This document shows positions 37,430 to 47,031 of a stretch of DNA of 64,000 nucleotides, one piece after another. Under the pieces are notes generated by a model. That model was not told where the DNA came from and did not search any database. It saw only the letters and a list, made by a program, of their open reading frames with translations. Made by a program: the position numbers and the translations under genes. Source of the DNA: Aggregatibacter actinomycetemcomitans DSM 8324 (GTDB taxonomy: Bacteria; Pseudomonadota; Gammaproteobacteria; Enterobacterales; Pasteurellaceae); NCBI RefSeq assembly GCF_000372365.1, contig NZ_AQUU01000003.1, forward strand, positions 108,619-172,618. The letters are read 5' to 3'. How positions within the stretch are numbered: the first letter of the stretch is position 1; each line of letters starts with the position of its first letter.

Positions 37430-38386
37430 TTATTTATAAAATGTCACAAAATTCAACCCTTTGGTCCATAAATTGGCGTAGCCCGTATTTTTGCCGTAGG
37501 CGTTATCGCAGACGACATTAGGGATTTCCAACAGGCTGGAGAATATATGTCCGTGCAGGCGGGTGGTGGTGGTGATGTTGTAGCCGAGAAAATCCTGCGC
37601 CACGCGTTTTACAATGCTCAGGGTGTAATTTTTCCAGACGAACTGGACGAGATCTTTTAACCAGCCTAGTCGATATTTGTTGGCAAATTTGGCTAAACGC
37701 CAGCTTAGCGCGAGAACCAGGCTGTCGCGTTTGGATAAGATGTCATCCCAGTCTTTAATATGGCTGCCGGCAGGCAATTGTGCGGTGATGTTTTTTTCTA
37801 TGTCACTGGCTTCAATGTCTTTGCGGAGAAAATACAGGGCTTTTCCGGTTTGTGTATTTTTGGTGGGCAAGGTGCCGTACAATTCGTGTGCCATGTCCGG
37901 CGATAAATACACATTTGGAGAAAATGCTTCAAAGGCTTTTGCCGTGCGTTCGTCACGTGCCAACAAATGGCAATCGGGATGCTGGCGGAAAAGTGCGGTG
38001 GATTTTTCCAGTGTTTTTGGGTTTTTATAGAACAGGGTTTGTGGCAAAACAATGATGCGGTTGTTCGGGAATGTTTGCACAATGGCTTCGCGCAGATTTT
38101 GATGTTGCGGGTAAAGATCGCCGAAATTACCGCCGCCATGCAGTAAAATCGTGGTATTCGGTGTGATTTTTTGTTTGATTTCGTCAATATTCGTATCGTA
38201 TTCGCTACGTTTTAACCTCACATGAATGTTGTGATCGGTAAAAAATTGCTCCGTTCCGTGATAAATCAATAAATCGCCCACATTTAAATGTAACGGATAA
38301 TCCAGATAAAACACGTCATTTTTATCTTTGATTAAATCCGCAATGGGCGCCAGCTTATGTTTTAAATCAATAAGTTGTTGATTCAT
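37430..38386 (-). CDS. Polysaccharide pyruvyl transferase family protein
   Basis: 318 residues of the PF04230 type. It would add pyruvate ketals from phosphoenolpyruvate, or a related group, to surface glycans. Family marks are NVGDLLIYHGTEQFF near the N-terminus, LLHGGGNFGDLYP (~83), IVLPQTLFYKNP and, near the C-terminus, TTTRLHGHIFSSLLEIPNVV. The start overlaps the flippase gene by 4 bp, so the two are translated together. The acceptor sugar cannot be told from sequence. Confidence 0.82.
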   Translation of the reverse strand: MNQQLIDLKHKLAPIADLIKDKNDVFYLDYPLHLNVGDLLIYHGTEQFFTDHNIHVRLKRSEYDTNIDEIKQKITPNTTILLHGGGNFGDLYPQHQNLREAIVQTFPNNRIIVLPQTLFYKNPKTLEKSTALFRQHPDCHLLARDERTAKAFEAFSPNVYLSPDMAHELYGTLPTKNTQTGKALYFLRKDIEASDIEKNITAQLPAGSHIKDWDDILSKRDSLVLALSWRLAKFANKYRLGWLKDLVQFVWKNYTLSIVKRVAQDFLGYNITTTTRLHGHIFSSLLEIPNVVCDNAYGKNTGYANLWTKGLNFVTFYK

Positions 38387-39942
38387 TTTCTCACTCTTTT
38401 CAATAAATAGCTAAATAAGACGTTTTTTTCCGTTTTGTTCAGCCCGATGAGCAGGATGAGTGCAAACAGAACGATTTCAATAAGGATGGCTTCGCCGATA
38501 AATTCCACGAGGGAATACGTGCGTTGCGTGTTCGATAAATAAATTAAACCCAATAAAAAGGCAAAAATAATGCCGATATTCAGTAAGTATGAGACAAATT
38601 CTTTTCGATTAAATTTAATTTTGTTGTTAATAAAATACAGACGGTAAATTTGCATGAGTGAGGCGGTGCAGAATTTGCCGATGAACGCAAACACCGGATT
38701 GTAGCCCAGCGTGAATAAATAATAGGCGAGTGGTACGGTGCACAGGTCAATGGTTGCCAAAACGATGTTGTATCGTTTGATGGTGTGCGAACCGATGGCA
38801 AGCGCCGTCATCCAGAAGGAACCCGCCATGGCGCTGATTAAGGAACAAACAATGGTGGCTTGCACCAGTTTATCGGAATATTGCGGCACATGATCGCCCA
38901 GCCAAAGGGTGAGCAATGTATGGCTGAAATACAACACCGGCGCCGATAAAATGGCGATTAAATAGAAGGAATATTTTGACGTGCCTAAAATTAACTTTTT
39001 GTTGCGATCGTAGTCTTTCGCCGCGTAAGACTGTACCAGTTGCGGATTGAACGCCACCTGGAAATTATTGACGAAACTGTACACCGCCGTATCGACTTGT
39101 GTGGCAATGCCCACGGCGGCATTGGCGGTGACGCCGAAGAAGAGATTGGCCACCATATTTAAGCCTTGGGTGGAACCTACATAAGCTACCTGCCCCACCA
39201 ACATCCAGCCGGAAAAATGCATCATTTCTTTGATTTTGCCGAGATCTTTTTGAAAGTGAAAGCGGGTTTCTGCGTGAAAGGCGTTGCGGGTGAAACGAAA
39301 ATACAGGGTGAAAACCAATAAACTTACGCATAGCAGCAGTAAACTGTAAGAAATCAATTTATCGTGGTTTTCTATTTGCATGAGAATAAAAATTGCGCCC
39401 AGTTTTAAGCCGGTTTCCGCCAACCCGAGCCAGGCATAAAAGGACATTCGCTCATGCGCCACGATCATAGCGTTAAAGGGTACTTTAATGATTTCCACCA
39501 ACGCAATGAGCAATGCTACCTGGTACACAATGTTGGCGGCGTTCATACGCGGGGCGGGAATGTTCAATTTATGATTTAAAAACCATAATCCTACCGTTTC
39601 CGCCAGAATCACCACGACCAGCATAATAAACAGGTGATTCAAGATGCTGATGTTAAAAACCTGATTTACTCTGTTTGAGTCGTTTGAGTCGTTTGAGTCG
39701 TTTGAGTCGTTTGAGTCGTTTGAGGCTTTTTCCACGTTAATAAAACGCTGGGTGGTTGCCGTCATAGTGCCGTTGAAAAACGAAAACAAAATCACCACGC
39801 CCATCACAATGGTGTAAATCCCGAAATCTTTTACGCCGAGCACCCGTAGCACTACGCGTGAAATATACAGCATGGCTCCCATATTGAAGAGCATTCGGAT
39901 ATAAAGAAACAGGGTGTTTTTTGCGATGGTTTTGTTGGACAT
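38383..39942 (-). CDS. Polysaccharide flippase (Wzx/MATE-like, LsgA-like)
   Basis: 519 residues from the ATG at 39942 (MSNKTIAKNTLFLY), with about 12-14 membrane helices. It belongs to the oligosaccharide flippases that move lipid-linked glycans across the inner membrane; YISRVVLRVLGVKDFGIY and MTATTQRFINVE are typical of the N-terminal part. A run of Asn-Asp-Ser repeats (about residues 75-90), encoded by a 9-bp tandem repeat, lies in the loop after the second helix. The Shine-Dalgarno is weak. In position and type it resembles LsgA of the Haemophilus lsg region. Confidence 0.8.
   Translation of the reverse strand: MSNKTIAKNTLFLYIRMLFNMGAMLYISRVVLRVLGVKDFGIYTIVMGVVILFSFFNGTMTATTQRFINVEKASNDSNDSNDSNDSNDSNRVNQVFNISILNHLFIMLVVVILAETVGLWFLNHKLNIPAPRMNAANIVYQVALLIALVEIIKVPFNAMIVAHERMSFYAWLGLAETGLKLGAIFILMQIENHDKLISYSLLLLCVSLLVFTLYFRFTRNAFHAETRFHFQKDLGKIKEMMHFSGWMLVGQVAYVGSTQGLNMVANLFFGVTANAAVGIATQVDTAVYSFVNNFQVAFNPQLVQSYAAKDYDRNKKLILGTSKYSFYLIAILSAPVLYFSHTLLTLWLGDHVPQYSDKLVQATIVCSLISAMAGSFWMTALAIGSHTIKRYNIVLATIDLCTVPLAYYLFTLGYNPVFAFIGKFCTASLMQIYRLYFINNKIKFNRKEFVSYLLNIGIIFAFLLGLIYLSNTQRTYSLVEFIGEAILIEIVLFALILLIGLNKTEKNVLFSYLLKRVRK
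39674..39724. repeat. 9-bp tandem repeat, five full copies plus a partial copy
   Basis: TTTGAGTCG is repeated perfectly from 39674 to 39718, with TTTGAG continuing to 39724. On the coding (minus) strand it specifies Asn-Asp-Ser triplets. The copies are identical at every base, as expected for recent slippage; copy changes alter length without shifting the frame. Confidence 0.95.
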
Positions 39943-39985
39943 GATGAGAATTAATCTTGACCTTTTTCCGTAAAATAGGTGGGGG

Positions 39986-40014
39986 ATTATAGTTTTCTTT
40001 AGTATAATCAGCAA
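39986..40014 (-). promoter_or_regulatory. Promoter of the flippase-pyruvyl transferase operon
   Basis: On the minus strand TTGCTG (40009-40014) and TATAAT (39986-39991) are separated by exactly 17 bp, about 45 bp upstream of the flippase start. Confidence 0.6.
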
Positions 40015-40078
40015 TCTATTATGTAATTATTTAGACTTCGCATAATCAAATATACAACAGATTTTAATTGAGATGATT

Positions 40079-40849
40079 ATGAATAAATATTTGGTTTCAC
40101 TAGACAAAGACGTTCAGCGTCGTGAGCTGTTTTTTGCACAGCCCGGTACGGCGGATTTTTCGGTTTTCCCGGCAATAAATACCATGCAAAAGGATTGGGA
40201 TGCACTGTCAGCGGTGTTTAATCCGGTCAAATTTGAACAGCACTACGGGCGTAAAGTAACCAAAGGTGAAATCGGTTGTACTCTGAGTCATCTTGAGGTT
40301 TACCGCCAAATTGTCGCTGATGAAAAGGTGGCGGAAAAGGATTATGCCTTGGTGTGTGAAGACGATGCCCTGTTCAATAAAAATTTACCTGAAAATCTGA
40401 CCGCACTTTTGGCGCAACATTGCACGGCGGACATCATCCTTATCGGGCAATCCAAAATTGCCGGATTTGATGATGCGGAGCTGGAAATTAACTATCCGAC
40501 CACCTTTACGTTTCTGCGTAAAAAACTCGGTGACGTCACTTATGCCTACCCGTACAAAAGCTATTTTGCCGGCACCGTGGCGTATTTAATTAAAAAATCC
40601 GCCGCACGGACGTTTCTTGCCATTCTGGAACAGGAAACCCCATTTTGGCTCGCCGATGATTTTCTGCTGTTTGAAATCCAATTCAAGGTGAGCAATCAGG
40701 TGGTGCGCCCGTTGATGGTGATTGAAAACCCACAACTGGTGAGTAATTTGGAAGCCGTGCGCAGGTCGAAGTCCAATAATTTAGCGAAAAAACTGCTGAA
40801 ATACCCGTTGAAAAAACTGTTAGCCGTGAAGAATAACTTAGGAAAATAA
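40079..40849 (+). CDS. Glycosyltransferase family 25 (lipooligosaccharide) protein
   Basis: 256 residues from the ATG at 40079, with GAG seven bases upstream; an ATG two codons earlier is also possible. It is a GT25 enzyme of the LgtB/Lex2B/LpsA type, which adds galactose or glucose to lipooligosaccharide. Family motifs are [31 protein letters not shown] (~55) and the metal-binding VCEDDALF (~97). It is transcribed away from the flippase gene and heads a plus-strand run with the polymerase-like gene and GT2 enzymes. Confidence 0.85.
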   Translation: MNKYLVSLDKDVQRRELFFAQPGTADFSVFPAINTMQKDWDALSAVFNPVKFEQHYGRKVTKGEIGCTLSHLEVYRQIVADEKVAEKDYALVCEDDALFNKNLPENLTALLAQHCTADIILIGQSKIAGFDDAELEINYPTTFTFLRKKLGDVTYAYPYKSYFAGTVAYLIKKSAARTFLAILEQETPFWLADDFLLFEIQFKVSNQVVRPLMVIENPQLVSNLEAVRRSKSNNLAKKLLKYPLKKLLAVKNNLGK

Positions 40850-40857
40850 CGAAAAAA

Positions 40858-42051
40858 ATGACCGCACTTTTTAATCTGTTTTATCTTTACGATCCTTGGT
40901 TCTTCCATTTTCTGCGCATGTCGCTCATTGCCGGGCTGGTTGCCTTGGCGGTACTGGCGTATCGGTTAGTAAAAAAACAGCAAACCAACGGCGTTATCGT
41001 GCCGTTAGACAGCCTTGCCGTATTATGCGGCTTGATTCTGTTCAGTGTGATCCCCTTGTTGGTTAACGGCACGCGGGATCTTTCCGTCATCATGATGTAC
41101 GTGAAGGGCCTTGTGTTATTTGTTTTGGGCATCGGCATCTATAACGTTTTTTATGCAGATGCCCACGGTCAGCAAAGAATGGTGCGGGATCTGCAAATCG
41201 GCGTGGTGACGCAGTTCGTTCTGGGCTTATTGGCGCTTTTCGGCGTGTCTTTTATAATTGATTTCCTGCTTGCCACGAACACGCTGCTGCCGGCGCGGTT
41301 TTATGGTTCCGAACAGGAATATCGCTTATATAACGTCACATCGGCGGCTTTTTTCCAGCTAAGTTTGTTCTATTTAATGCTGTTTCATTTTCTGCTTGCC
41401 TACAACGCGAAACATAACCGCATTCCAAGTTTGATTATCTTCTTTATGCTGTGCATCGGTTTGATTTCCGGCAGAACCTTTTTGCTGCTTTCGGCGGTGA
41501 GCATTTTGTTGTACTTCAAAGTGCGGTATATTCCGGTAGTGATTTCGTTTGCCGTTTTGCTGCTATTGTTGGCGTATTTCCTGCCGGGTAATAAATATGT
41601 AGCGCATGCCTTGGAGCCGGTGATTAATGTGTTACATGGTGCGGGCTTTGTCAGTTCTTCGACAGATACGTTAGTGGAAAAACATTTATTTATGCCGACA
41701 TTAAAACAATTTATTTCCGGCGACGGGCTTTATATGACGGGGCAAACGGAAGTGGGGAGTTACTACGGGCATACGGATTCCGGCTTCTTGCGCCAGATTT
41801 TATACGGCGGCGTGACTTATGCGCTGGTGTGTTTTTTAGTGACTTTCTATTTTGTGCGTAAAGTGGCGATCAACTGGTTTGACGGCAGTTGGAAGTTTAT
41901 TCTTTCCGCGTTGGTGATTCTCGCCGCCTGCAACGTGAAAGCCGACACTTTCGCCTTCCCGGGCATTATGTTTGTAATGTTGATGTTCTTCTCTTTATTT
42001 GGTTCACACGGCAAACAGATTGTGTTATTCAAACTAAAGGAGGCGAAATAA
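40858..42051 (+). CDS. O-antigen polymerase/ligase-like membrane protein
   Basis: 397 residues with about 10 hydrophobic segments and a large loop near 260-305, the topology of Wzy/WaaL proteins, which show little sequence conservation. A cluster position between a GT25 and GT2 genes and opposite a flippase suggests that it polymerises or ligates the glycan made here. Its first codons (ATGACCGCACTTTTT) are themselves a Hin-type uptake signal, encoding MTALF. The stop shares one base with the next ATG. Confidence 0.6.
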   Translation: MTALFNLFYLYDPWFFHFLRMSLIAGLVALAVLAYRLVKKQQTNGVIVPLDSLAVLCGLILFSVIPLLVNGTRDLSVIMMYVKGLVLFVLGIGIYNVFYADAHGQQRMVRDLQIGVVTQFVLGLLALFGVSFIIDFLLATNTLLPARFYGSEQEYRLYNVTSAAFFQLSLFYLMLFHFLLAYNAKHNRIPSLIIFFMLCIGLISGRTFLLLSAVSILLYFKVRYIPVVISFAVLLLLLAYFLPGNKYVAHALEPVINVLHGAGFVSSSTDTLVEKHLFMPTLKQFISGDGLYMTGQTEVGSYYGHTDSGFLRQILYGGVTYALVCFLVTFYFVRKVAINWFDGSWKFILSALVILAACNVKADTFAFPGIMFVMLMFFSLFGSHGKQIVLFKLKEAK

Positions 42052-42932
42052 TGTTCAGTATCATCGTTCCTTCTTATAATCGAAAAGGGGAAATGCCTGC
42101 GCTGTTGGAAAGTTTAAGCCAACAAACCACGCATGATTTTGAAGTGGTGATTGTGGACGATTGCTCGAGGGAGCCTGTTACGGTGGCGCAAAATTATCCT
42201 TTCCCCGTGCGGGTGATTCGCAATGAAACCAATCAGGGCGCGGCGGAAAGTCGTAATATCGGCGCGCGCCATGCACAACATGACTGGTTATTGTTTTTAG
42301 ACGATGACGATCGTTTCGCTAATGATAAATGTGAAAAATTGGCAGCGATGATTGCCGATCATGCCGACATTAACTTTATCTATCACCCGGCGAAATGTGA
42401 GATGGTAAATGAAGGTTTTACTTATGTCACCCATCCTATTGACCCGCAACATATCAGCATTGAAAGCATTTTGTTGGCGAATAAAATCGGCGGTATGCCG
42501 ATGATCGGCGTGAAGAAAGATTTGTTCTTAAAAATAGGCGGATTATCCACCGCACTTCGCTCCTTGGAAGACTATGATTTTCTGCTGAAGTTGTTACAAG
42601 AGCCAACCTTCAAGCCTTGCAAAGTGAATGAACTGCTGACCTATTGCACTTTTCACACCAAACGGGCAAGCGTTTCCACGGATACCACCAATACGCAAAA
42701 AGCCATTGATTATATTCGTGAGCATTATGTAAAAACGCCGGAACAGGCGCGCAATTTCAACATTAACGCCAGTTATATTCTGGCTTATCCGCATATCATG
42801 AATTTATCCCGCAAAGCGGCGAAATATTATTTTGATATTTTTAAACAGACCAGAAGTCTGAAACAATTAATTATTGCCTTGGTAGTGCTGATTTCTCCTA
42901 AATTGGCGATTAATTTGAAGCGGTTTATGTAA
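42051..42932 (+). CDS. Glycosyltransferase family 2
   Basis: 293 residues starting at the ATG at 42051, which has AAAGGAGG upstream and overlaps the previous stop. The N-terminal GT-A fold shows FSIIVPSYNRKGEMPALLESL (first residues IIVPSYNR), VVIVDDCS and WLLFLDDDDRF (~85), the metal-binding acidic motif. The C-terminal ~90 residues are basic and partly hydrophobic (IIALVVLISPKLAINLKRF), as in membrane-associated transferases. The donor and acceptor are unknown; it belongs to the lsg-like cluster. Confidence 0.85.
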   Translation: MFSIIVPSYNRKGEMPALLESLSQQTTHDFEVVIVDDCSREPVTVAQNYPFPVRVIRNETNQGAAESRNIGARHAQHDWLLFLDDDDRFANDKCEKLAAMIADHADINFIYHPAKCEMVNEGFTYVTHPIDPQHISIESILLANKIGGMPMIGVKKDLFLKIGGLSTALRSLEDYDFLLKLLQEPTFKPCKVNELLTYCTFHTKRASVSTDTTNTQKAIDYIREHYVKTPEQARNFNINASYILAYPHIMNLSRKAAKYYFDIFKQTRSLKQLIIALVVLISPKLAINLKRFM

Positions 42933-43006
42933 ATAGCGCATTGATTGTATGCGTCTCCGGATGTGTACCATTGAAATTGAAGAAGAAAAGAGTAGAGTAG
43001 TTGGTA

Positions 43007-43810
43007 GTGAAATTTTCAGTGTTAATGTCCTTATATATTAAGGAAAATCCACAATATTTAAGAGAATGTTTGGAAAGTTTGGTGGCACAAACCTGCCCTG
43101 CCGATGAAGTCGTACTGGTGTTTGATGGCGCGGTGACGCCTGAATTGGAAGCGGTGGTTGCCGAGTTTGAATCGAAGCTGCCGTTTAATTTGGTGAAATT
43201 ACCGAACAATTTAGGTTTAGGCAAAGCTCTCAACGAAGGTTTAAAATATTGCTCGTACGATTGGGTTCTGCGCATGGATACCGATGATATTTGCGTGCCG
43301 GAACGTTTTGCCAAACAGGTGGCGTTTATTGAACAACATCCTGATACTATTGTGTTCGGCGGGCAAATTGCCGAATTCGGTGAAAATATCCATGACATAG
43401 TGGCATATCGAAATGTGCCGACTTCTGCGCAAGACATCGCTACATTTACCCAAAAACGCTGCCCGTTTAATCACATGACGGTGGGGTATCAAAAAAGTGC
43501 GGTCATAAATTGCGGCGGATATGAGGATTTGCAGGAAGATTATTATTTGTGGATCAAACTGGTGGCGCAAGGGCAGCGCGTAGCAAATTTACCCGATATT
43601 TTGGTCTATGCGCGCGTCGGCAACGGCATGGTAGGGCGACGCCGTGGTTTAAACCAAGCCAAAGCGGAATGGCGCTTATTTAAGCTAAAACACCATCTTG
43701 GCATTCAGGGATTTTTATCCGGGCTATTCACTTTTGTCCTGCGTTCCGGTGCCAGATTATTGCCGACATCATTACTGAAAAACATCTATCAAACCTTTTT
43801 AAGAAAATAA
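43007..43810 (+). CDS. Glycosyltransferase family 2, LsgF-like
   Basis: 267 residues from a GTG at 43007 (MKFSVLMSLYIKENP); a TTG at 43001 is an alternative, and no ATG lies before the conserved start. The sequence resembles Haemophilus LsgF-type galactosyltransferases: SLVAQTCPADEVVLVFDG, LRMDTDDICVPERFA (DTDD metal site, ~91), FGGQIAEFG and CPFNHMTV. It would add a hexose to the lipooligosaccharide or O-chain acceptor. A 74-bp gap separates it from the preceding transferase, and mltB follows by 1 bp. Confidence 0.8.
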   Translation: MKFSVLMSLYIKENPQYLRECLESLVAQTCPADEVVLVFDGAVTPELEAVVAEFESKLPFNLVKLPNNLGLGKALNEGLKYCSYDWVLRMDTDDICVPERFAKQVAFIEQHPDTIVFGGQIAEFGENIHDIVAYRNVPTSAQDIATFTQKRCPFNHMTVGYQKSAVINCGGYEDLQEDYYLWIKLVAQGQRVANLPDILVYARVGNGMVGRRRGLNQAKAEWRLFKLKHHLGIQGFLSGLFTFVLRSGARLLPTSLLKNIYQTFLRK

Positions 43811-43811
43811 T

Positions 43812-44942
43812 ATGATGAAATTAAATTGCATTTTAAAAATATCCGGAATTTCGACCGCACTTTTTCTGGCGGGCTGTTCCTCAAATTCAAGTGCACCGAC
43901 GCAACCTTCCGAGCCGGTGAATTCCGTTACGGCTGTGAATCCCACTGCGGTGTACAGCAAGTCCCGCACTTTGGATAACTTCAACGATTATGTGAATTTC
44001 TTAAAAGGTAAAGCAGCGGCAGAAGGCGTTTCTGCCGACGTATTGAATGCACAAAATAATATTAATTATATTCAAAAATCCGTGGATTTGGACGATCAGC
44101 AAGCGGGCAGAATTCGCAAGCGTGATCCAAATGCCCCACCGATCATCAATCCGAACGGCACGACCAATTACTTAAATCGTGTATTAACCAAGAATAAAGT
44201 AGACACGGCAGAAGCACGTTATTGGGAACAATTGCCACAGCTTGAAAATGCTTCAAAGAAATTCAGCGTACCGAAAAATTATCTGTTAGCTTTGTGGGGC
44301 ATGGAGAGCAGCTTTGGCTATTATCAAGGCAATTACGATGTATTATCCACCTTAGCCACTCTTGCCTTTGATGGACGCCGCGAATCCTTATTCAGCAAAG
44401 AATTTATTGCCGCCATGAAAATACTACAGCGCGATCATATTCAACGCTATAAAATGCTGGGTTCATGGGCAGGCGCCATGGGACAGACCCAATTCATGCC
44501 AAGTTCTTACCTCAGCTACGCCGCAGATGGCAACAATGACGGCGAGAAAAATATCTGGACCGATCATTATGATGTTTTCGCCTCCATCGCTAATTATTTA
44601 CACACCGTCGGCTGGAACGAAAACCTGCCATGGGGTGTAGAAGTTGCACTAACCCAACCGTTAGACATGGCGCTTGCTGGCACAGCGGAAAATAAAAAAC
44701 GTTCTTTAAGCGACTGGCAAAATATGGGTGTCACCCTAAAATACCAAACTCCACAAACACAACAAAAACTGACCGCACTTTCCGGCACACAAGACTTATG
44801 GCTGGTAAGGCCTGATCGTGAATTAGGGCGTGCATTTTTGGTCTCTAATAATTACAGAACCTTGCTACATTGGAATAAATCCAACTATTTTGCTGTCAGT
44901 ATTGGAATGTTTGCTGATAGGATTGAGCAAAGAGTCAAATAG
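43812..44942 (+). CDS. mltB: Membrane-bound lytic murein transglycosylase B
   Basis: 376 residues. A lipoprotein signal ends in LFLAGCSS, with the lipidated Cys at residue 22. The catalytic Glu lies in LWGMESSFGYYQGN (~165), followed by the family motifs SWAGAMGQTQFMPSSY and the C-terminal ATP-like segment WNKSNYFAVSIGMFADRI. It cleaves the MurNAc-GlcNAc bond of peptidoglycan with formation of an anhydro ring. It separates the lsg-like cluster from the rml locus and carries the last Hin uptake signal (44772-44780) before a 10.7-kb stretch without any. Confidence 0.93.
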   Translation: MMKLNCILKISGISTALFLAGCSSNSSAPTQPSEPVNSVTAVNPTAVYSKSRTLDNFNDYVNFLKGKAAAEGVSADVLNAQNNINYIQKSVDLDDQQAGRIRKRDPNAPPIINPNGTTNYLNRVLTKNKVDTAEARYWEQLPQLENASKKFSVPKNYLLALWGMESSFGYYQGNYDVLSTLATLAFDGRRESLFSKEFIAAMKILQRDHIQRYKMLGSWAGAMGQTQFMPSSYLSYAADGNNDGEKNIWTDHYDVFASIANYLHTVGWNENLPWGVEVALTQPLDMALAGTAENKKRSLSDWQNMGVTLKYQTPQTQQKLTALSGTQDLWLVRPDRELGRAFLVSNNYRTLLHWNKSNYFAVSIGMFADRIEQRVK

Positions 44943-44982
44943 GCTTAAACATTTAGAATTAGGTCATTTTATAAAGTTGTGA

Positions 44983-44988
44983 GATAAT
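44983..44988 (+). promoter_or_regulatory. Possible extended -10 element for rmlB
   Basis: TGAGATAAT contains a TG-N-GATAAT extended -10 pattern 24 bp before the rmlB ATG. No convincing -35 element is seen. It is the only promoter-like sequence in the 70-bp gap after mltB. Confidence 0.35.
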
Positions 44989-45012
44989 TTTTTTAAACCT
45001 AGAGGGATAATT

Positions 45013-46080
45013 ATGTTGAAAACTATTTTAGTTACAGGCGGTGCAGGTTTTATAGGTTCTGCAGTAGTTCGCTATATTATTGAAAATACGCAAGACAGCG
45101 TAGTTAACGTTGATAAATTGACCTATGCAGGAAATTTAGAATCTCTTGAAACAGTGAAAAATAATCCACGTTATATATTTGAACAAGTGGATATTTGCGA
45201 TGCAAAAGCACTTGCTCGCATATTTGAACAGCACCAGCCTGATGTAGTAATGCACTTAGCCGCAGAAAGCCACGTTGACCGTTCTATTGATGGACCTGCT
45301 GCTTTTATTGAAACCAATATCGTGGGTACTTACATTTTATTAGAAGCCGCCCGTGCTTATTGGAGTAGTTTAAACGATGAGAAAAAAGCAGGATTCCGTT
45401 TCCATCATATTTCGACCGATGAAGTTTATGGCGATTTAGATGGGACGAAAAATCTCTTTACTGAAACCACGCCTTATTCCCCAAGTAGTCCTTATTCTGC
45501 ATCAAAAGCCTCCAGCGATCATCTTGTTCGTGCGTGGTTGCGTACTTACAGCTTGCCAACGATTGTGACCAACTGCTCAAACAACTATGGGCCGTTTCAC
45601 TTCCCGGAAAAATTGATTCCATTGATAATTTTAAACGCCTTAGATGGCAAACCGCTTCCTGTGTATGGTAACGGTCAGCAAATTCGTGACTGGCTATTTG
45701 TAGAAGATCATGCTCGTGCTTTATACAAAGTTGTGACAGAAGGCAAAATTGGCGAAACCTATAATATCGGTGGTCATAATGAAAAAGCGAACATTGATGT
45801 AGTTCGCACCATCTGTGCTTTGTTAGAAGAACTAGTTCCAAATAAACCTGCTGGCGTTACCAAATACGAAGATTTAATCACTTACGTTAAAGATCGCCCT
45901 GGTCACGATGTACGGTATGCGATTGATGCAACCAAAATCAGTCGTGAATTAGGCTGGAAACCGCAAGAAACCTTTGAATCAGGCATTCGTAAAACGGTGG
46001 AGTGGTATCTAAATAACCAAAAATGGTGGAGCCGTGTGTTAGATGGTTCTTACAATCGTGAGCGTTTAGGCAGTCAATAA
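45013..46080 (+). CDS. rmlB: dTDP-glucose 4,6-dehydratase
   Basis: 355 residues, the RmlB length. It converts dTDP-glucose to dTDP-4-dehydro-6-deoxyglucose, the second step to dTDP-L-rhamnose. The NAD-binding [15 protein letters not shown], the catalytic [11 protein letters not shown] with Asp-Glu, the [11 protein letters not shown]yr/Lys pair and [14 protein letters not shown] are all present. RBS AGAGGGATAATT precedes the ATG. The DNA is less GC-rich than the second, broken rmlB copy at 59208, and it opens the rml operon. Confidence 0.96.
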   Translation: MLKTILVTGGAGFIGSAVVRYIIENTQDSVVNVDKLTYAGNLESLETVKNNPRYIFEQVDICDAKALARIFEQHQPDVVMHLAAESHVDRSIDGPAAFIETNIVGTYILLEAARAYWSSLNDEKKAGFRFHHISTDEVYGDLDGTKNLFTETTPYSPSSPYSASKASSDHLVRAWLRTYSLPTIVTNCSNNYGPFHFPEKLIPLIILNALDGKPLPVYGNGQQIRDWLFVEDHARALYKVVTEGKIGETYNIGGHNEKANIDVVRTICALLEELVPNKPAGVTKYEDLITYVKDRPGHDVRYAIDATKISRELGWKPQETFESGIRKTVEWYLNNQKWWSRVLDGSYNRERLGSQ

Positions 46081-46157
46081 TTTTACAAGCGGTTAGATTT
46101 TAGTTCTTTTTCGCAAAAACAACACTAAATATGACTGTACTTTTTGAAGGTCTTTTT

Positions 46158-47030
46158 ATGAAGGGTATTATTCTTGCAGGTGGTTCTGGAACTCGCCTTT
46201 ATCCTATTACTCGTGGTGTATCAAAGCAGCTTTTACCGGTGTATGACAAACCAATGATTTATTATCCGCTTTCTGTGCTGATGTTAGCGGGGGTTCGTGA
46301 CATTCTTATTATTACTACGCCAGAAGATAACGAAAGTTTCAAACGTTTATTAGGTGATGGTTCTGAGTTTGGTGTGAATTTGCAATATACTATTCAACCT
46401 AGCCCGGATGGTTTAGCACAAGCATTTCTCATTGGGGAAAGGTTTATCAATGGCGATAGCTGTTGTTTAGTATTAGGAGATAACATTTTCTATGGTCAGA
46501 ATTTTACCCAAATGTTGCAGCAAGCCGTTGCTCGACCTTACGGTGCAACAGTGTTTGGATATTTAGTAAAAGATCCTGGGCGTTTCGGTGTGGTAGAATT
46601 TGACGAAAATTTCAAAGCTGTTTCTATTGAAGAAAAACCTGTTCAACCTAAATCTAACTATGCCGTAACAGGTTTATATTTCTACGATAATCGTGTGGTC
46701 GATTTCGCGAAACAGGTGAAACCATCTGCGCGCGGTGAGCTTGAAATCACCACATTAAATGAAATGTATCTAAAAGATGGTTCATTAAACGTGCAATTAC
46801 TCGGTCGTGGTTTTGCGTGGTTAGACACAGGTACGCACGAGAGCTTACATGAAGCAGCCTCCTTCGTTCGTACTATTGAAAACGTACAAGGCTTGCAAGT
46901 TGCATGTTTGGAAGAAATTGCCTGGCGTAATGGTTGGCTAACTTCTGAGCAAGTTGAAAAATTAGCCAAACCAATGGCAAAAAACGAATATGGTCAGTAT
47001 TTACTTAGAATAATTAAGGAAACTGGATAA
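46158..47030 (+). CDS. rmlA: Glucose-1-phosphate thymidylyltransferase
   Basis: 290 residues from ATG 46158 ([16 protein letters not shown]), with GAAGG upstream; an in-frame ATG 27 bp earlier (MTVLF) looks like a mutated uptake signal and is not conserved. RmlA joins glucose-1-phosphate and dTTP to make dTDP-glucose. Motifs: [20 protein letters not shown] (nucleotide-binding loop), [19 protein letters not shown] and [18 protein letters not shown] (shown in part). The linker before it contains an Apl-type uptake core, ACAAGCGGT, at 46085-46093. Confidence 0.96.
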   Translation: MKGIILAGGSGTRLYPITRGVSKQLLPVYDKPMIYYPLSVLMLAGVRDILIITTPEDNESFKRLLGDGSEFGVNLQYTIQPSPDGLAQAFLIGERFINGDSCCLVLGDNIFYGQNFTQMLQQAVARPYGATVFGYLVKDPGRFGVVEFDENFKAVSIEEKPVQPKSNYAVTGLYFYDNRVVDFAKQVKPSARGELEITTLNEMYLKDGSLNVQLLGRGFAWLDTGTHESLHEAASFVRTIENVQGLQVACLEEIAWRNGWLTSEQVEKLAKPMAKNEYGQYLLRIIKETG

Positions 47031-47031
47031 T

